Shown: positions 7,604-16,036 of the stretch, piece after piece
Numbering within the stretch: position 1 is the stretch's first letter
Layout of the letters: each line of letters starts with the position of its first letter
Source: Methylobacter sp.
Lineage (GTDB): Bacteria > Pseudomonadota > Gammaproteobacteria > Methylococcales > Methylomonadaceae
Direction of reading: 5' to 3'
DNA: 54,243 nt
NCBI GenBank assembly: GCA_030653985.1
Contig: JAURYJ010000045.1
Location: 1-54,243 of the forward strand
Program-made: the position numbers and the translations under genes
Notes under the pieces: model-generated
What the model saw: the letters and a program-made list of their open reading frames with translations, nothing else
Database searches by the model: none
Told to the model about the DNA's origin: nothing

Positions 7604-8411
7604 ACACTGGCTGACCCCTGATTGGCCTGCACCGGCAAATATTCATGCGGCGACTACCTTGCGTGTCGGCGGGGTGAGTGGCGGCGCATACAGTAGCCTT
7701 AATCCGGCCATGCATGTGGGCGATGATGCTGATCTTGTCACGCAAAACCGGCAGATTATTAAGGGCTTGTTGGGCTTGCCTGGCGATCCGGTTTGGCTGG
7801 ATCAAATCCACAGTCATCGGGCAGTGCAGGCGGTAACATCCGAACCCTTGCAGCAAGCCGATGCCAGTTATACCTCCGAGTCCGGAATTGTTTGTGCGGT
7901 GATGACGGCGGACTGTTTGCCGCTGTTGATTTGTTCGACTGACGGAAGCCAGGTAGCAGCCGTTCATGCGGGGTGGCGTGGCTTGCTGACAGGCGTTATT
8001 AGCAATACTGTCAGTGCAATGCAAATCCCCCTCGATCCCCCTTTTGCAAAGAGGGAGGCTGGTCAGTTCGACACTGCCGATTCCAATTCATCCCTTTGCA
8101 AAAGGGGGGGCAGGGGGGATTTACTGGTTTGGCTGGGCCCTGCAATCGGCCCGGATTGTTTTGAAGTTGGCGCTGAAGTCAGGGATGCTTTTTTGGCAAA
8201 ATCGGCAATATTCATTCCGGCGTTTAAACCGCAAAGCAACGGCAAGTGGCTGGCAGATATTTATCAACTGGCCCGAATTGATCTGGGTCTGTTGGGTATA
8301 GATAAAGTTTACGGCGGCGGTTTTTGTACGGTCACCGAACAGGAACGTTTTTATTCCTATCGTAGGGATAAACAAACAGGGCGTATGGCTACGCTAATTT
8401 GGAGAGCATAA
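7590..8411 (+). CDS. pgeF: Peptidoglycan editing factor PgeF (multicopper polyphenol oxidase family) with an in-frame repeat insertion
   Basis: This is a YfiH/DUF152-family protein, which in E. coli limits misincorporation of serine into peptidoglycan; family members also act as purine nucleoside phosphorylases or laccase-like enzymes. The metal-site residues are H74 (DQIHSH), C109 (TADCLP) and H126 (AVHAGWRG). The C-terminus FYSYRRDKQTGRMATLIW is typical. Between NTVSAM (about 144) and LLVWLGPAIGP (from 178) the normal short linker is replaced by about 34 residues encoded by a 100-bp palindromic element (8023-8122). The frame is kept, and both conserved flanks are intact, so the protein may tolerate the insertion as a surface loop. 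The gene overlaps rluD and ends 4 bp before the ZIP transporter gene. Confidence 0.93.
   Translation: MSGIKHWLTPDWPAPANIHAATTLRVGGVSGGAYSSLNPAMHVGDDADLVTQNRQIIKGLLGLPGDPVWLDQIHSHRAVQAVTSEPLQQADASYTSESGIVCAVMTADCLPLLICSTDGSQVAAVHAGWRGLLTGVISNTVSAMQIPLDPPFAKREAGQFDTADSNSSLCKRGGRGDLLVWLGPAIGPDCFEVGAEVRDAFLAKSAIFIPAFKPQSNGKWLADIYQLARIDLGLLGIDKVYGGGFCTVTEQERFYSYRRDKQTGRMATLIWRA
8023..8122. repeat. 100-bp palindromic element inserted in frame in pgeF
   Basis: The left arm starts AAATCCCCCTCGATCCCCCT and runs into TTTGCAAAGAGGGAGG. The right arm ends CCCTTTGCAAAAGG, a G-rich run and GGGGGGATTT. The arms are imperfect inverted repeats of about 33 bp around a central segment of about 35 bp. The C/G-run plus TTTGCAAAG architecture is that of a known type of dispersed bacterial palindromic repeat. 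As inserted it is free of stop codons in the pgeF frame. Confidence 0.85.
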
Positions 8412-8415
8412 GCTA

Positions 8416-9234
8416 GTGGATTTATTGCTATTAATTATCATCTTTACCGCGGTTGGCGGCGTATTAAGCGTTATGGCAGCTGCAGTTTTCTTGTTGTTGC
8501 CTGATCATCTCAGGAATGCGGTGTTGCCGCACGGAATCAGCTTTGCGATTGGCGCCTTATTGGCGGTCGCTTTTTGGGGGTTAATTCCCGAGGCATTTGA
8601 GCAAGTTAAACCTGAGCAGTTTCAAGCCTTATCCGGGACAATTTTGGCGGGTATACTCGGTTTTTTTGTGTTGGAAAAATTACTGATTTGGCGGCATTGC
8701 CATTCCGGCAGTTGTGAGGCGCACGGCGATGAAGACGATCACGATCACGAGCATAGTCACAGTCACGGCACGGCTAAGTCGGCAGGCGCATTGATTATTT
8801 TGGGTGACGGTATCCATAATTTTGTCGATGGAGTTTTAATCGCGGCAGCATTTTTGACCGATGTACAATTGGGCATAGTCACCAGTCTGGCCGTTGCCGC
8901 GCACGAAATTCCGCAGGAAGTAGGCGATTTTGCGATTTTACTGCACAGCGGTTATTCCAAAAAGAAAGCACTTTTTTACAATATGCTCGCCAGTCTAACC
9001 ACGGTTTTGGGAGGTGTATTGGCGTATTTCGGCTTGGAAGATTTACACGATAGTTTGCCGTATTTCCTGGCGTTGGCGGCCTCAAGTTTTATTTATATCG
9101 CGGTAGCCGACTTGATCCCGTCATTGCATAAAAAGACCGATATGAAGACATCGTTGCAACAGATCAGCTTGATTGCTATGGGTGTATTGCTGATCTGCAC
9201 CTTGCACGGCATTGCTCATAGTATGGAAATTTAA
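8416..9234 (+). CDS. ZIP-family divalent metal transporter
   Basis: A 272-residue inner-membrane ZIP protein, predicted to import Zn2+ or a related divalent cation. There are about eight hydrophobic segments, beginning LLLIIIFTAVGGVLSVMAAA. The metal-binding helices contain GDGIHNFVDGVLIAAAF and HEIPQEVGDFAILLHSGYSK, the classic ZIP signatures. Between them and the N-terminal half lies a histidine-rich loop (HGDEDDHDHEHSHSHG, about residues 102-117), a feature of the LIV-1 type. The GTG start at 8416 lies 4 bp after the pgeF stop, so it is probably cotranscribed with rluD-pgeF. The metal preference cannot be read from the sequence. Confidence 0.92.
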   Translation: MDLLLLIIIFTAVGGVLSVMAAAVFLLLPDHLRNAVLPHGISFAIGALLAVAFWGLIPEAFEQVKPEQFQALSGTILAGILGFFVLEKLLIWRHCHSGSCEAHGDEDDHDHEHSHSHGTAKSAGALIILGDGIHNFVDGVLIAAAFLTDVQLGIVTSLAVAAHEIPQEVGDFAILLHSGYSKKKALFYNMLASLTTVLGGVLAYFGLEDLHDSLPYFLALAASSFIYIAVADLIPSLHKKTDMKTSLQQISLIAMGVLLICTLHGIAHSMEI

Positions 9235-9327
9235 GATAAATTGCAGGGCGACCGACCGGTCGACCTGCGTAAAGGCATGGGTTATTGACAGCGGTTTCAA
9301 TGTTGGTAGCAATCAACAAAATATTGC

Positions 9328-9362
9328 CGCTGGGAGTGCAGGCTTCGTCTGCACTCCCAGCG
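9328..9362. terminator. Strong hairpin downstream of the ZIP gene
   Basis: The 14-bp perfect stem CGCTGGGAGTGCAG/CTGCACTCCCAGCG has a 7-nt loop. No U-tract follows, so it may be a palindromic repeat rather than a canonical terminator. Confidence 0.5.
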
Positions 9363-9458
9363 TACCTATATTTAGTCATCAACTGCATTTGAAAACGCTG
9401 TAATTTCACTCCTTAACGTTTTTATGATGTCTGAACTACGAGGCTACACTCAACATTT

Positions 9459-9483
9459 CGGATGGGGCAATATGCCCCATCCG
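9459..9483. terminator. Hairpin between convergent ZIP and mscL genes
   Basis: The 11-bp perfect stem CGGATGGGGCA/TGCCCCATCCG has a 3-nt loop. It lies just beyond the mscL stop codon and between convergent genes. T-rich sequence on the mscL transcript side is limited. Confidence 0.5.
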
Positions 9484-9496
9484 GCAGAGGTCATTA

Positions 9497-9901
9497 TTAT
9501 TTTTTGTCTTTGAGTAAATCTCGAATTTCGGTCAATAATAGCTCTTCCTTGGAAGGTTCTGGAGCTGCTGTGGGAGCCGCAACTTCTTTTTTCTTAAGGC
9601 GGTTGAGGAACTTTATGGCCATGAAAATAACGAAGGCAATAATCGTAAAATCAACCATGCTTTGAATAAAATTGCCGTAATTAAGGGTCACGGCAGGCGC
9701 GTTTTCAGCGCCTTCTTTTAGGGTATATGCCAGCTTGCTAAAGTCTACGCCGCCGATTAATACGCCAATCGGCGGCATAAATACATCGGCAACCAGGGAT
9801 GAAATGATTTTGCCGAATGCGGCGCCAACAATAATGCCCACGGCCATATCTATAGCATTGCCCTTGATGGCGAATTCTTTAAATTCTTGTAACATACCCA
9901 T
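9497..9901 (-). CDS. mscL: Large-conductance mechanosensitive channel MscL
   Basis: MscL opens under membrane tension to release solutes during hypo-osmotic shock. The 134-residue protein has the family N-terminus [20 protein letters not shown], then TM1 [25 protein letters not shown] periplasmic loop and TM2 ([24 protein letters not shown]) follow. The charged C-terminus ([15 protein letters not shown]) is typical. The ATG start at 9901 fits homologues, and AGGAG precedes it on the minus strand. It is a single-gene unit. Confidence 0.96.
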   Translation of the reverse strand: MGMLQEFKEFAIKGNAIDMAVGIIVGAAFGKIISSLVADVFMPPIGVLIGGVDFSKLAYTLKEGAENAPAVTLNYGNFIQSMVDFTIIAFVIFMAIKFLNRLKKKEVAAPTAAPEPSKEELLLTEIRDLLKDKK

Positions 9902-10049
9902 AATTCAACTCCTTTATTTTCTGACGGTACCGGCGAGGCGACTTTTGGCCTGAGTTCCCCAGATAGAAAGCCTGGAAATCAGTAGCTGGATACATCAGCT
10001 TTTCCTTGGCTTGAAGGTTATAACGTCAGTACTATTGTCTTCACTGCGG

Positions 10050-10415
10050 TTATTTTTTAAGTTCTTGCTTCTTTTGTTGATGCTGTTCCATCTTTTGTTG
10101 GTGGTGCTCCATCATTTGAGCATGGTGCCCTTTCATGAGCTCCAATTGCTGATTTTTTAACGCTTCTTTTTTGGTGGCGTCTTTCTCTGACAAGATCTGA
10201 TTTGAGAGGTCATGCATCAGCAGCATATGTTCCTGCATGGAGCGCATCTTTTCGGTTTTTTGTTCTTCGGTCATGCCGCCCATCATGCCCATACCTTGAT
10301 GCATGCCCATTTCTTGCGTTGGCTTATCGGCTTTTTTCGGATCTGCGGCGGAACTCATCATGCTTATAGGCAGCAACAGTAATAGCACAGCAGTTGATTT
10401 ATAGAGATGTTTCAT
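10050..10415 (-). CDS. Small exported Met/Gln/His-rich protein of unknown function
   Basis: I place the start at 10415 because a good ribosome-binding site (AAGGTG) and a signal peptide (MKHLYKSTAVLLLLLPISMMSSAA) begin there; the frame remains open upstream to 10526. The 121-residue product has a methionine-rich stretch (MGMHQGMGMMGGM, about residues 37-49). After it comes a helical, charged region and a C-terminal tail of repeated HHQQKMEQHQQKKQE. Met- and His-rich periplasmic proteins often bind copper or other metals, so that is a possible role. No named family is recognised. Confidence 0.65.
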   Translation of the reverse strand: MKHLYKSTAVLLLLLPISMMSSAADPKKADKPTQEMGMHQGMGMMGGMTEEQKTEKMRSMQEHMLLMHDLSNQILSEKDATKKEALKNQQLELMKGHHAQMMEHHQQKMEQHQQKKQELKK

Positions 10416-10603
10416 CGGGATCACCTTGGTTAGATTGATGGGGGTTAAGGGGCAATTGTATGTACAAGCAACGTTCTGAAAAAATAAAAAGATTGTTATT
10501 GACGGGCGGAAAATAACATCTGTCATTCTAGGTGTATTTGTTGGTATTTCAATAGGTTAAAATACTTAGTTGGGGTGATGCGTAACAATGTCTCCTTGAT
10601 CCT

Positions 10604-10831
10604 TTATAACTTTTTTTTATCCAGTTTATCCATGAGTAGCGTAAAACCCAACAATAATTTCCACCCTTTCGTGATGATTGTTTCTTGAGACGTGGAATCG
10701 ATTTTAGATACTAGGGCGGTCGTCTTGGTGTTGTCTGCTAAGGCTTCCAAGGGCGGCGCGTCAGCAATAGTAGAAAAATTGAACATCAGCAACAGCGTTA
10801 TGAAGCTATATCGGCGTAAAATTGCAATCAT
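10604..10831 (-). CDS. Small hypothetical exported protein
   Basis: A 75-residue reading frame with a plausible signal peptide (MIAILRRYSFITLLLMFNFSTIADA) and a short mature part ending in a lysine-rich tail (MDKLDKKKL). No homologous family is recognised, and no strong ribosome-binding site is visible before the ATG. It lies between the Met-rich protein gene and the divergently transcribed phoB. It could be real, but short length and weak start signals keep confidence moderate. Confidence 0.45.
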   Translation of the reverse strand: MIAILRRYSFITLLLMFNFSTIADAPPLEALADNTKTTALVSKIDSTSQETIITKGWKLLLGFTLLMDKLDKKKL

Positions 10832-11079
10832 GATAGGTCGAAGTTCTGCGACTGAGGTGGGCGGATTAAGCTACGGTTATCAATAAGGTAAGTATTATTA
10901 CGTAGACATAAGCGGATCAAATGATACCCGTAATAGTTGAGTATTGGAATTTATTTGAACCTTATTTACCGGGACGGTCTTAACTTCGCCATGACAATAA
11001 GAAAATTCTTTTTGTCATAAAAGGGTAATATGGCGTTTGTTAAAATATCCCGTTTATTATTATGCTATTTGATTGATAT

Positions 11080-11790
11080 ATGTCTAATTTAAATATTCTC
11101 GTTGTTGAAGATGAAGACGCCATCAGGGAAATGCTGATGATGGTGCTTGAACAGGCCGGCTTTAGGTCGATTGCGGCAGCGGATGCGGAAGACGCGCAAA
11201 AGGTTCTGGATGATGCCTTGCCTGACTTGATTTTGTTGGACTGGATGTTGCCGGGAGTCAGCGGTGTCGAATGGGCCCGACGCTTAAAAAAAGATCCCAT
11301 GTATCGGGGACTGCCTATTATTTTATTGACAGCGCGAGGTGAGGAAGAAGATAAGGTTAAAGGCTTGGAAATCGGTGCGGACGATTATATGACCAAACCC
11401 TTTTCACCCAAAGAGTTAGTGGCCCGTATCCGCGCAGTTTTACGTCGTAGCGGAAAAATAAATGATCTGGTACAAATCACTGCGGGCGATCTGGCTCTTG
11501 ATACCGAACAGCACCGGCTCAGTATTGGCGATAAACAACTGGATGTTAGTCCGACCGAATTCCGTTTAATGCAGTTTTTTATGACTCATCCCGATAAAGT
11601 CTTCAATCGCACCCAATTACTGGATCAGGTTTGGGGGCGTAGCGTTTACATTGAAGAGCGAACCGTTGACGTACATATACGGCGGTTACGAAAAATTCTG
11701 GCGGAATATGGGAGAGAAGAGCTAGTGCAAACTGTGCGCGGCTTTGGCTACCGGTTTTCCATAGCGGATTCGGCAACCGTTTCTACATGA
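11080..11790 (+). CDS. phoB: Phosphate regulon response regulator PhoB
   Basis: An OmpR/PhoB-type two-component regulator of 236 residues. The receiver domain has the acidic pocket VVEDED, the phosphoacceptor D54 in LILLDWMLPG, and the conserved lysine in DDYMTKPFSPKEL. The C-terminal winged helix contains LDVSPTEFRLMQFFMTHPDKVFNRTQLLDQVWG and ERTVDVHIRRLRK. PhoB activates phosphate-starvation genes. It is followed by phoR across a 132-bp gap holding a repeat. A half-site resembling a Pho box (TTGTCATAAAA) lies at 11012-11022 upstream; the second half is poor, so autoregulation is only suggested. Confidence 0.94.
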   Translation: MSNLNILVVEDEDAIREMLMMVLEQAGFRSIAAADAEDAQKVLDDALPDLILLDWMLPGVSGVEWARRLKKDPMYRGLPIILLTARGEEEDKVKGLEIGADDYMTKPFSPKELVARIRAVLRRSGKINDLVQITAGDLALDTEQHRLSIGDKQLDVSPTEFRLMQFFMTHPDKVFNRTQLLDQVWGRSVYIEERTVDVHIRRLRKILAEYGREELVQTVRGFGYRFSIADSATVST

Positions 11791-11805
11791 TCCACAGGGT
11801 TGTGG

Positions 11806-11890
11806 TGAAAGTTTCCGCTCCTGCCCTTTACCTACATCCTGTAGGCAATGCAAATAGTGCAGAAGCACCCAAAGTAGACGCTTTAGGCGA
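11806..11890. repeat. Composite dispersed repeat between phoB and phoR
   Basis: The left part (GTTTCCGCTCCTGCCC, then TTTACCTACATCCTGTAGGC) matches the intergenic copy at 20141-20188. The right part (AGCACCCAAAGTAGACGCTT, then TAGGCGA) matches the reverse complement of 20221-20245. Pieces of one repeat family are therefore joined here in a different orientation than at 20141-20306. Confidence 0.7.
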
Positions 11891-11922
11891 TATATTTGTT
11901 CATGCGGTCGTAACGAAATAAT

Positions 11923-13209
11923 ATGGGTATCTGGCAAAAAGAACTCAGTATAGGACTGCTGCTATTTTTAGTCGTATCGATAATCGGTGGCATGACCGGG
12001 TTGTTTATGCCCTTGGTGCTGGTGTTGACACTGGGCATGTTAATGCGCCAACTGTACCAGATTAATCGCTTTGAACGATGGATACGAACAGGGGGCAGGA
12101 CCAAATACCCTAAGACATCCGGCGTTTGGGAAGAAATTTATTACCATGTTTACCGCATTAAAAAGAACGAAAAAAAACGTAAAAAGAAACTGGGTAAAAT
12201 GGTTGACCAGTTTCGCCAGTCCACCGAAGCGTTACCGGATGCGGCAGTCGTTTTGGGTGCCAACGACGAGATTGAGTGGGCGAATAAAGCGGCTAGAGAA
12301 GTTTTCGGCTTGCAGCAATCGGATAAAGGCCAACGCATTCCCAACCTCATTCGATTCCCTGAGTTTATCCGCTACCTTAAATCCGGAAATTATAACGAGC
12401 CGGTCATATTGCCTTCTCCGATAAACAATCGCATAACGCTGGCGGTTCGAATTATCACCTATGGCGCAGGCTTGCGGCTGTTATTGGCTCAGGACGTTAC
12501 CCAGCTGAAAAAAATGGAAAGGATGCGTAAGGATTTTGTCGCTAATGTGTCGCATGAACTCCGAACACCGTTGACCGTATTAAAAGGCTATCTGGAAACC
12601 TTACAGGACATGGATGACGGCGAGTCGCCGCTATTAACCACTTCGTTTCAGCAAATGCAGGGGCAGACTGAGCGCATGCAGCACCTGGTTGATGATTTGT
12701 TGTTGTTGACCCGCCTGGAAACTCAGCAGAAGAAAGCCGAGTGCGTTAATGTCTCGGCTTTATTAGATCAGATTTGCAAGGAGGCAGAGACGATACATGG
12801 CAAAGCTTCCGCTCCTGCCCGGATCGAATTAAGCCTGGAAAGCGATGTCAATATAATGGGTGAAGAGCAGGAGTTGCGTAGTGCCTTTACCAATCTGCTG
12901 GGCAATGCACTTAAATATTCGCCGGATGATTCCGTGGTAAAAGTGCGCTGGTATCGGTCCAGCGATACTATCATGTTGGATATTGAGGATCACGGCGAAG
13001 GCATTGCGGCTGCCGATATTCCCCGTGTTACCGAACGCTTTTACCGGTCTGAAGTCAAGCGTATCAAGAAAGTAGGCGGCACCGGCTTAGGCTTGGCTAT
13101 CGTCAAACATGTGCTGATGCGGCACGATGCCAAGCTAAACATTACCAGTGAATTAGGCAAGGGCAGTTGTTTCAGTTGTCATTTTCCGGTTAAGCGAGTT
13201 TGTCATTAG
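11923..13209 (+). CDS. phoR: Phosphate regulon sensor histidine kinase PhoR
   Basis: The 428-residue membrane kinase is the partner of PhoB. Two N-terminal hydrophobic segments (about residues 8-45) are followed by a short basic linker and a PAS-like region (LPDAAVVLGANDEIEWANKAA). The HisKA domain has the phosphoacceptor H211 in FVANVSHELRTPLTVLKGYLE. The HATPase domain has an N-box (TNLLGNALKYSPDD) and G-boxes (DIEDHGEGI and GGTGLGLAIVKH). At about residues 293-299, just before the ATPase domain, the peptide KASAPAR is encoded by 17-20 nt identical to the dispersed repeat at 20141. The repeat between phoB and phoR does not prevent cotranscription. Confidence 0.94.
   Translation: MGIWQKELSIGLLLFLVVSIIGGMTGLFMPLVLVLTLGMLMRQLYQINRFERWIRTGGRTKYPKTSGVWEEIYYHVYRIKKNEKKRKKKLGKMVDQFRQSTEALPDAAVVLGANDEIEWANKAAREVFGLQQSDKGQRIPNLIRFPEFIRYLKSGNYNEPVILPSPINNRITLAVRIITYGAGLRLLLAQDVTQLKKMERMRKDFVANVSHELRTPLTVLKGYLETLQDMDDGESPLLTTSFQQMQGQTERMQHLVDDLLLLTRLETQQKKAECVNVSALLDQICKEAETIHGKASAPARIELSLESDVNIMGEEQELRSAFTNLLGNALKYSPDDSVVKVRWYRSSDTIMLDIEDHGEGIAAADIPRVTERFYRSEVKRIKKVGGTGLGLAIVKHVLMRHDAKLNITSELGKGSCFSCHFPVKRVCH
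12801..12819 (+). repeat. Dispersed-repeat core inside phoR
   Basis: AAAGCTTCCGCTCCTGC (12802-12818) is identical to the start of the intergenic repeat at 20141. It reads Lys-Ala-Ser-Ala-Pro-Ala, the same frame as in mltB. The match is short, so an insertion remnant is likely but not certain. Confidence 0.5.
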
Positions 13210-13244
13210 TCGCAGAGTGGTTATACCTTGTCCAAGCCGTCCGG

Positions 13245-13275
13245 CTTGAAAACAATCGCACTATCCCCCATGCTA
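13245..13275 (+). promoter_or_regulatory. Sigma-32 (heat-shock) promoter of clpB
   Basis: CTTGAAA (13245-13251) and CCCCATGCTA (13266-13275) match the E. coli RpoH consensus closely, with a 14-bp spacer. The site lies 37 bp upstream of the clpB ATG, so heat-shock control of clpB follows from established knowledge of this promoter class. Confidence 0.85.
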
Positions 13276-13312
13276 GTCATATCTTAAAAAACTCACAGAT
13301 GAGGCAACTATT

Positions 13313-15889
13313 ATGCGTATGGACAAATTAACCAGTCTATTTCAAACGGCGTTGGCAGATGCACAGAGTATGGCGTTGGGTAAAGACCATCAATTTATTG
13401 AGTCTACCCATGTCATGCTGGCGTTGCTGGATCAGCAAGGCGGCAGCATCAGGCCGTTGCTGACCCAGATGGGCATCAACACCCAGTTGCTACGCACCGA
13501 GCTGGTCAGGGAATTGGGTCGTATTGCAACGGTTAGCGGTTCCGGCGGCGACGTGCAGCTTTCCAATGAATTAAACCGCTTGCTGAATTTAACCGATAAA
13601 TTAGCGCAAAAGCGCAATGACACCTTCATCTCCAGCGAGTTGTTTTTATTGGCGGCTTTTGAAGAAAAAGGCCTGCTTCAGGACCTGTTTAAAAAAGTCG
13701 GAATCACTAAACCGGCGGTGGAAAAAGCCATCGACGCGATGCGCGGCGGTCAGCCAGTCGATAATGCCAATGCCGAAGAGCAGCGCCAAGCCTTGAAAAA
13801 ATACACCATTAACCTGACCGAGCGCGCAGAGCAAGGCAAGCTTGACCCGGTGATCGGGCGGGATGACGAGATCCGCCGGACGATTCAGGTTTTACAGCGG
13901 CGCACCAAAAACAACCCGGTGCTGATCGGCGAGCCGGGCGTGGGCAAGACCGCGATTGTCGAAGGTCTGGCGCAACGCATCGTCAACGGCGAAGTGCCGG
14001 AGGGCATCAAGGGCAAACAGGTGCTGGCGCTGGATATGGCGGCGCTGATTGCCGGAGCCAAGTTTCGCGGCGAATTCGAGGAGCGTCTGAAAGCGGTGTT
14101 AAACGATCTTGCCAAACAGGAAGGACAGGTAATTTTGTTTATCGACGAGCTGCATACCATGGTCGGCGCGGGCAAGGCCGAAGGCGCAATGGATGCCGGC
14201 AACATGCTGAAACCGGCGCTGGCGCGCGGCGAATTGCATTGCGTGGGCGCAACAACGCTGGATGAATATCGCAAATATGTCGAAAAAGATGCGGCTTTGG
14301 AGCGCCGTTTCCAAAAGGTGCTGGTCGATGAGCCGTCGGTTGAAGACACTATCGCCATTCTGCGCGGCCTGAAGGAAAAGTACGAGGTGCATCACGGCGT
14401 CGATATTACCGACCCGGCCATCATTGCGGCGGCGAATCTGTCCTATCGTTATATCGCCGACCGGCAGTTGCCGGACAAGGCCATTGATCTGATCGACGAA
14501 GCGGCCAGCCGTATCCGCATGGAAATCGATTCCAAGCCGGAAGAAATGGACAAGCTGTACCGGCGTTTGATTCAGTTAAAAATCGAGCAGGTCGCGCTGA
14601 AAAAAGAAAAAGATGCCGCGTCGAAAAAACGTCTGGAAATCCTGGAAGAAGAAATCGCCGAGCTGGAAAAAGAATATTCCGATCTGGAAGAAATCTGGAA
14701 AGCGGAAAAAGCCTCGTTACAGGGTTCGGCATCGATCAAGGAAAAGCTGGAGCAGGCCAGAACCGAGCTGGAAGCGGCCAGCCGCGCCGGTGATCTGGCG
14801 AAGATGTCGGAGTTGCAGTACGGCATTATTCCGGCCCTGGAAAAACAATTGCAATCAGCGGTACCGGCTGAAACAAAGAAAATGACCTTGTTGCGCAACA
14901 AGGTCACCGAAGAGGAAATCGCCGAAGTGGTGTCGAAATGGACCGGTATTCCGGTGTCGAAAATGATGGAAGGCGAGCGCGACAAGCTGTTGCGCATGGA
15001 AGAGCAGCTCGGCAAGCGGGTGATCGGTCAGGAAGAAGCGCTGAAAGCCGTCAGTAATGCGATTCGCCGTTCCAGAGCCGGATTATCCGATCCCAACCGT
15101 CCTAACGGTTCATTCCTGTTTCTGGGACCGACCGGCGTCGGCAAAACCGAGCTGTGCAAGGCGCTGGCCGAATTTATGTTCGACACCTCCGATGCGATGG
15201 TGCGCATCGATATGTCCGAGTTTATGGAAAAGCATTCGGTGGCGCGTCTGATCGGCGCACCTCCGGGTTATGTCGGTTATGAAGAAGGCGGCTATCTGAC
15301 CGAACTGGTCAGGCGCAGACCGTATTCGGTCATTTTGCTGGATGAAATTGAAAAAGCCCATCCCGATGTGTTCAACATCCTGTTGCAGGTGCTGGATGAC
15401 GGCCGCTTGACTGACGGACAGGGCAGAACGGTCGATTTTAGGAATACCATCATCGTGATGACCTCCAACCTGGGCTCGGACATTATTCAATCGCTGTCCG
15501 GCGAAGCGCTTTATTCGGTGATGAAAGCGGCGGTCATGGACATCGTCAGCACCAAGTTTCGCCCGGAATTCATCAACCGGATTGATGAAGCAGTGGTGTT
15601 TCATTCCCTGGGTCGCGGGCAGATTCGCGCTATTTCCGGCATTCAAATCGAATACCTGCGTAAACGTTTGCTGGATCGAGAAATCGGCTTTGAAATAACA
15701 GAAGACGCGCTGGATCTGTTAGGCGAGGCGGGTTTTGATCCGGTTTATGGGGCAAGGCCGATGAAACGGGCTATCCAGCAGCAGCTGGAAAACCCGCTGG
15801 CGCAGGATATATTGGCCGGTAACTTTGTCGCCGGGGATACCATCAAAGTGGATGTTGAACATGAGACCTTGCGATTTTTGAAAGGCTAA
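13313..15889 (+). CDS. clpB: ATP-dependent disaggregase ClpB
   Basis: ClpB is the Hsp104-type AAA+ chaperone that threads proteins out of aggregates together with DnaK. The 858-residue length is normal. An N-terminal Clp repeat domain starts [11 protein letters not shown]. The first AAA+ domain has Walker A GEPGVGKT (about residue 205) and Walker [11 protein letters not shown], with pore loop [11 protein letters not shown]. The coiled-coil M domain (about 410-525) is rich in Glu and Lys. The second AAA+ domain has GPTGVGKTE (about 605), [13 protein letters not shown] and [10 protein letters not shown]. The start at 13313 matches homologues, preceded by a GAGG-type site. A sigma-32 promoter lies upstream and a hairpin terminator downstream. 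Confidence 0.98.
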   Translation: MRMDKLTSLFQTALADAQSMALGKDHQFIESTHVMLALLDQQGGSIRPLLTQMGINTQLLRTELVRELGRIATVSGSGGDVQLSNELNRLLNLTDKLAQKRNDTFISSELFLLAAFEEKGLLQDLFKKVGITKPAVEKAIDAMRGGQPVDNANAEEQRQALKKYTINLTERAEQGKLDPVIGRDDEIRRTIQVLQRRTKNNPVLIGEPGVGKTAIVEGLAQRIVNGEVPEGIKGKQVLALDMAALIAGAKFRGEFEERLKAVLNDLAKQEGQVILFIDELHTMVGAGKAEGAMDAGNMLKPALARGELHCVGATTLDEYRKYVEKDAALERRFQKVLVDEPSVEDTIAILRGLKEKYEVHHGVDITDPAIIAAANLSYRYIADRQLPDKAIDLIDEAASRIRMEIDSKPEEMDKLYRRLIQLKIEQVALKKEKDAASKKRLEILEEEIAELEKEYSDLEEIWKAEKASLQGSASIKEKLEQARTELEAASRAGDLAKMSELQYGIIPALEKQLQSAVPAETKKMTLLRNKVTEEEIAEVVSKWTGIPVSKMMEGERDKLLRMEEQLGKRVIGQEEALKAVSNAIRRSRAGLSDPNRPNGSFLFLGPTGVGKTELCKALAEFMFDTSDAMVRIDMSEFMEKHSVARLIGAPPGYVGYEEGGYLTELVRRRPYSVILLDEIEKAHPDVFNILLQVLDDGRLTDGQGRTVDFRNTIIVMTSNLGSDIIQSLSGEALYSVMKAAVMDIVSTKFRPEFINRIDEAVVFHSLGRGQIRAISGIQIEYLRKRLLDREIGFEITEDALDLLGEAGFDPVYGARPMKRAIQQQLENPLAQDILAGNFVAGDTIKVDVEHETLRFLKG

Positions 15890-15941
15890 GATTTGGCGTA
15901 ACTACCCAAAAATGACTATTGACAGAGGTAAGCTATTAAAA

Positions 15942-15977
15942 AAATGGCCTGAAAAAGTAAAGTTTTTCAGGCCATTT
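15942..15977. terminator. Bidirectional intrinsic terminator between clpB and pyk
   Basis: A perfect 15-bp stem, AAATGGCCTGAAAAA/TTTTTCAGGCCATTT, has a 6-nt loop between convergent genes. The A/T-rich arms provide U-runs on both strands. Confidence 0.8.
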
Positions 15978-16036
15978 GGGTGGGTCATCTACTGAAAAGC
16001 ATCCTTCTCGGAGAGAGCTGCTATCCAGTAAAGGTT

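Noticed and set aside
8014..8301. 95-codon open frame overlapping the pgeF insertion in another frame
   Set aside because: The pgeF frame continues with conserved family motifs on both sides, so the overlapping frame is a by-product.
9462..9665. 67-codon plus-strand open frame opposite mscL
   Set aside because: It is antisense to the well-conserved mscL gene and has no supporting features.
10692..10886. 64-codon plus-strand open frame before phoB
   Set aside because: It overlaps the small exported protein gene on the other strand and has no signal peptide, motif or ribosome-binding site.
11012..11029. Pho box upstream of phoB
   Set aside because: One half (TTGTCAT) is good but the second half (GGGTAAT) matches poorly, so it is mentioned only as a weak possibility.
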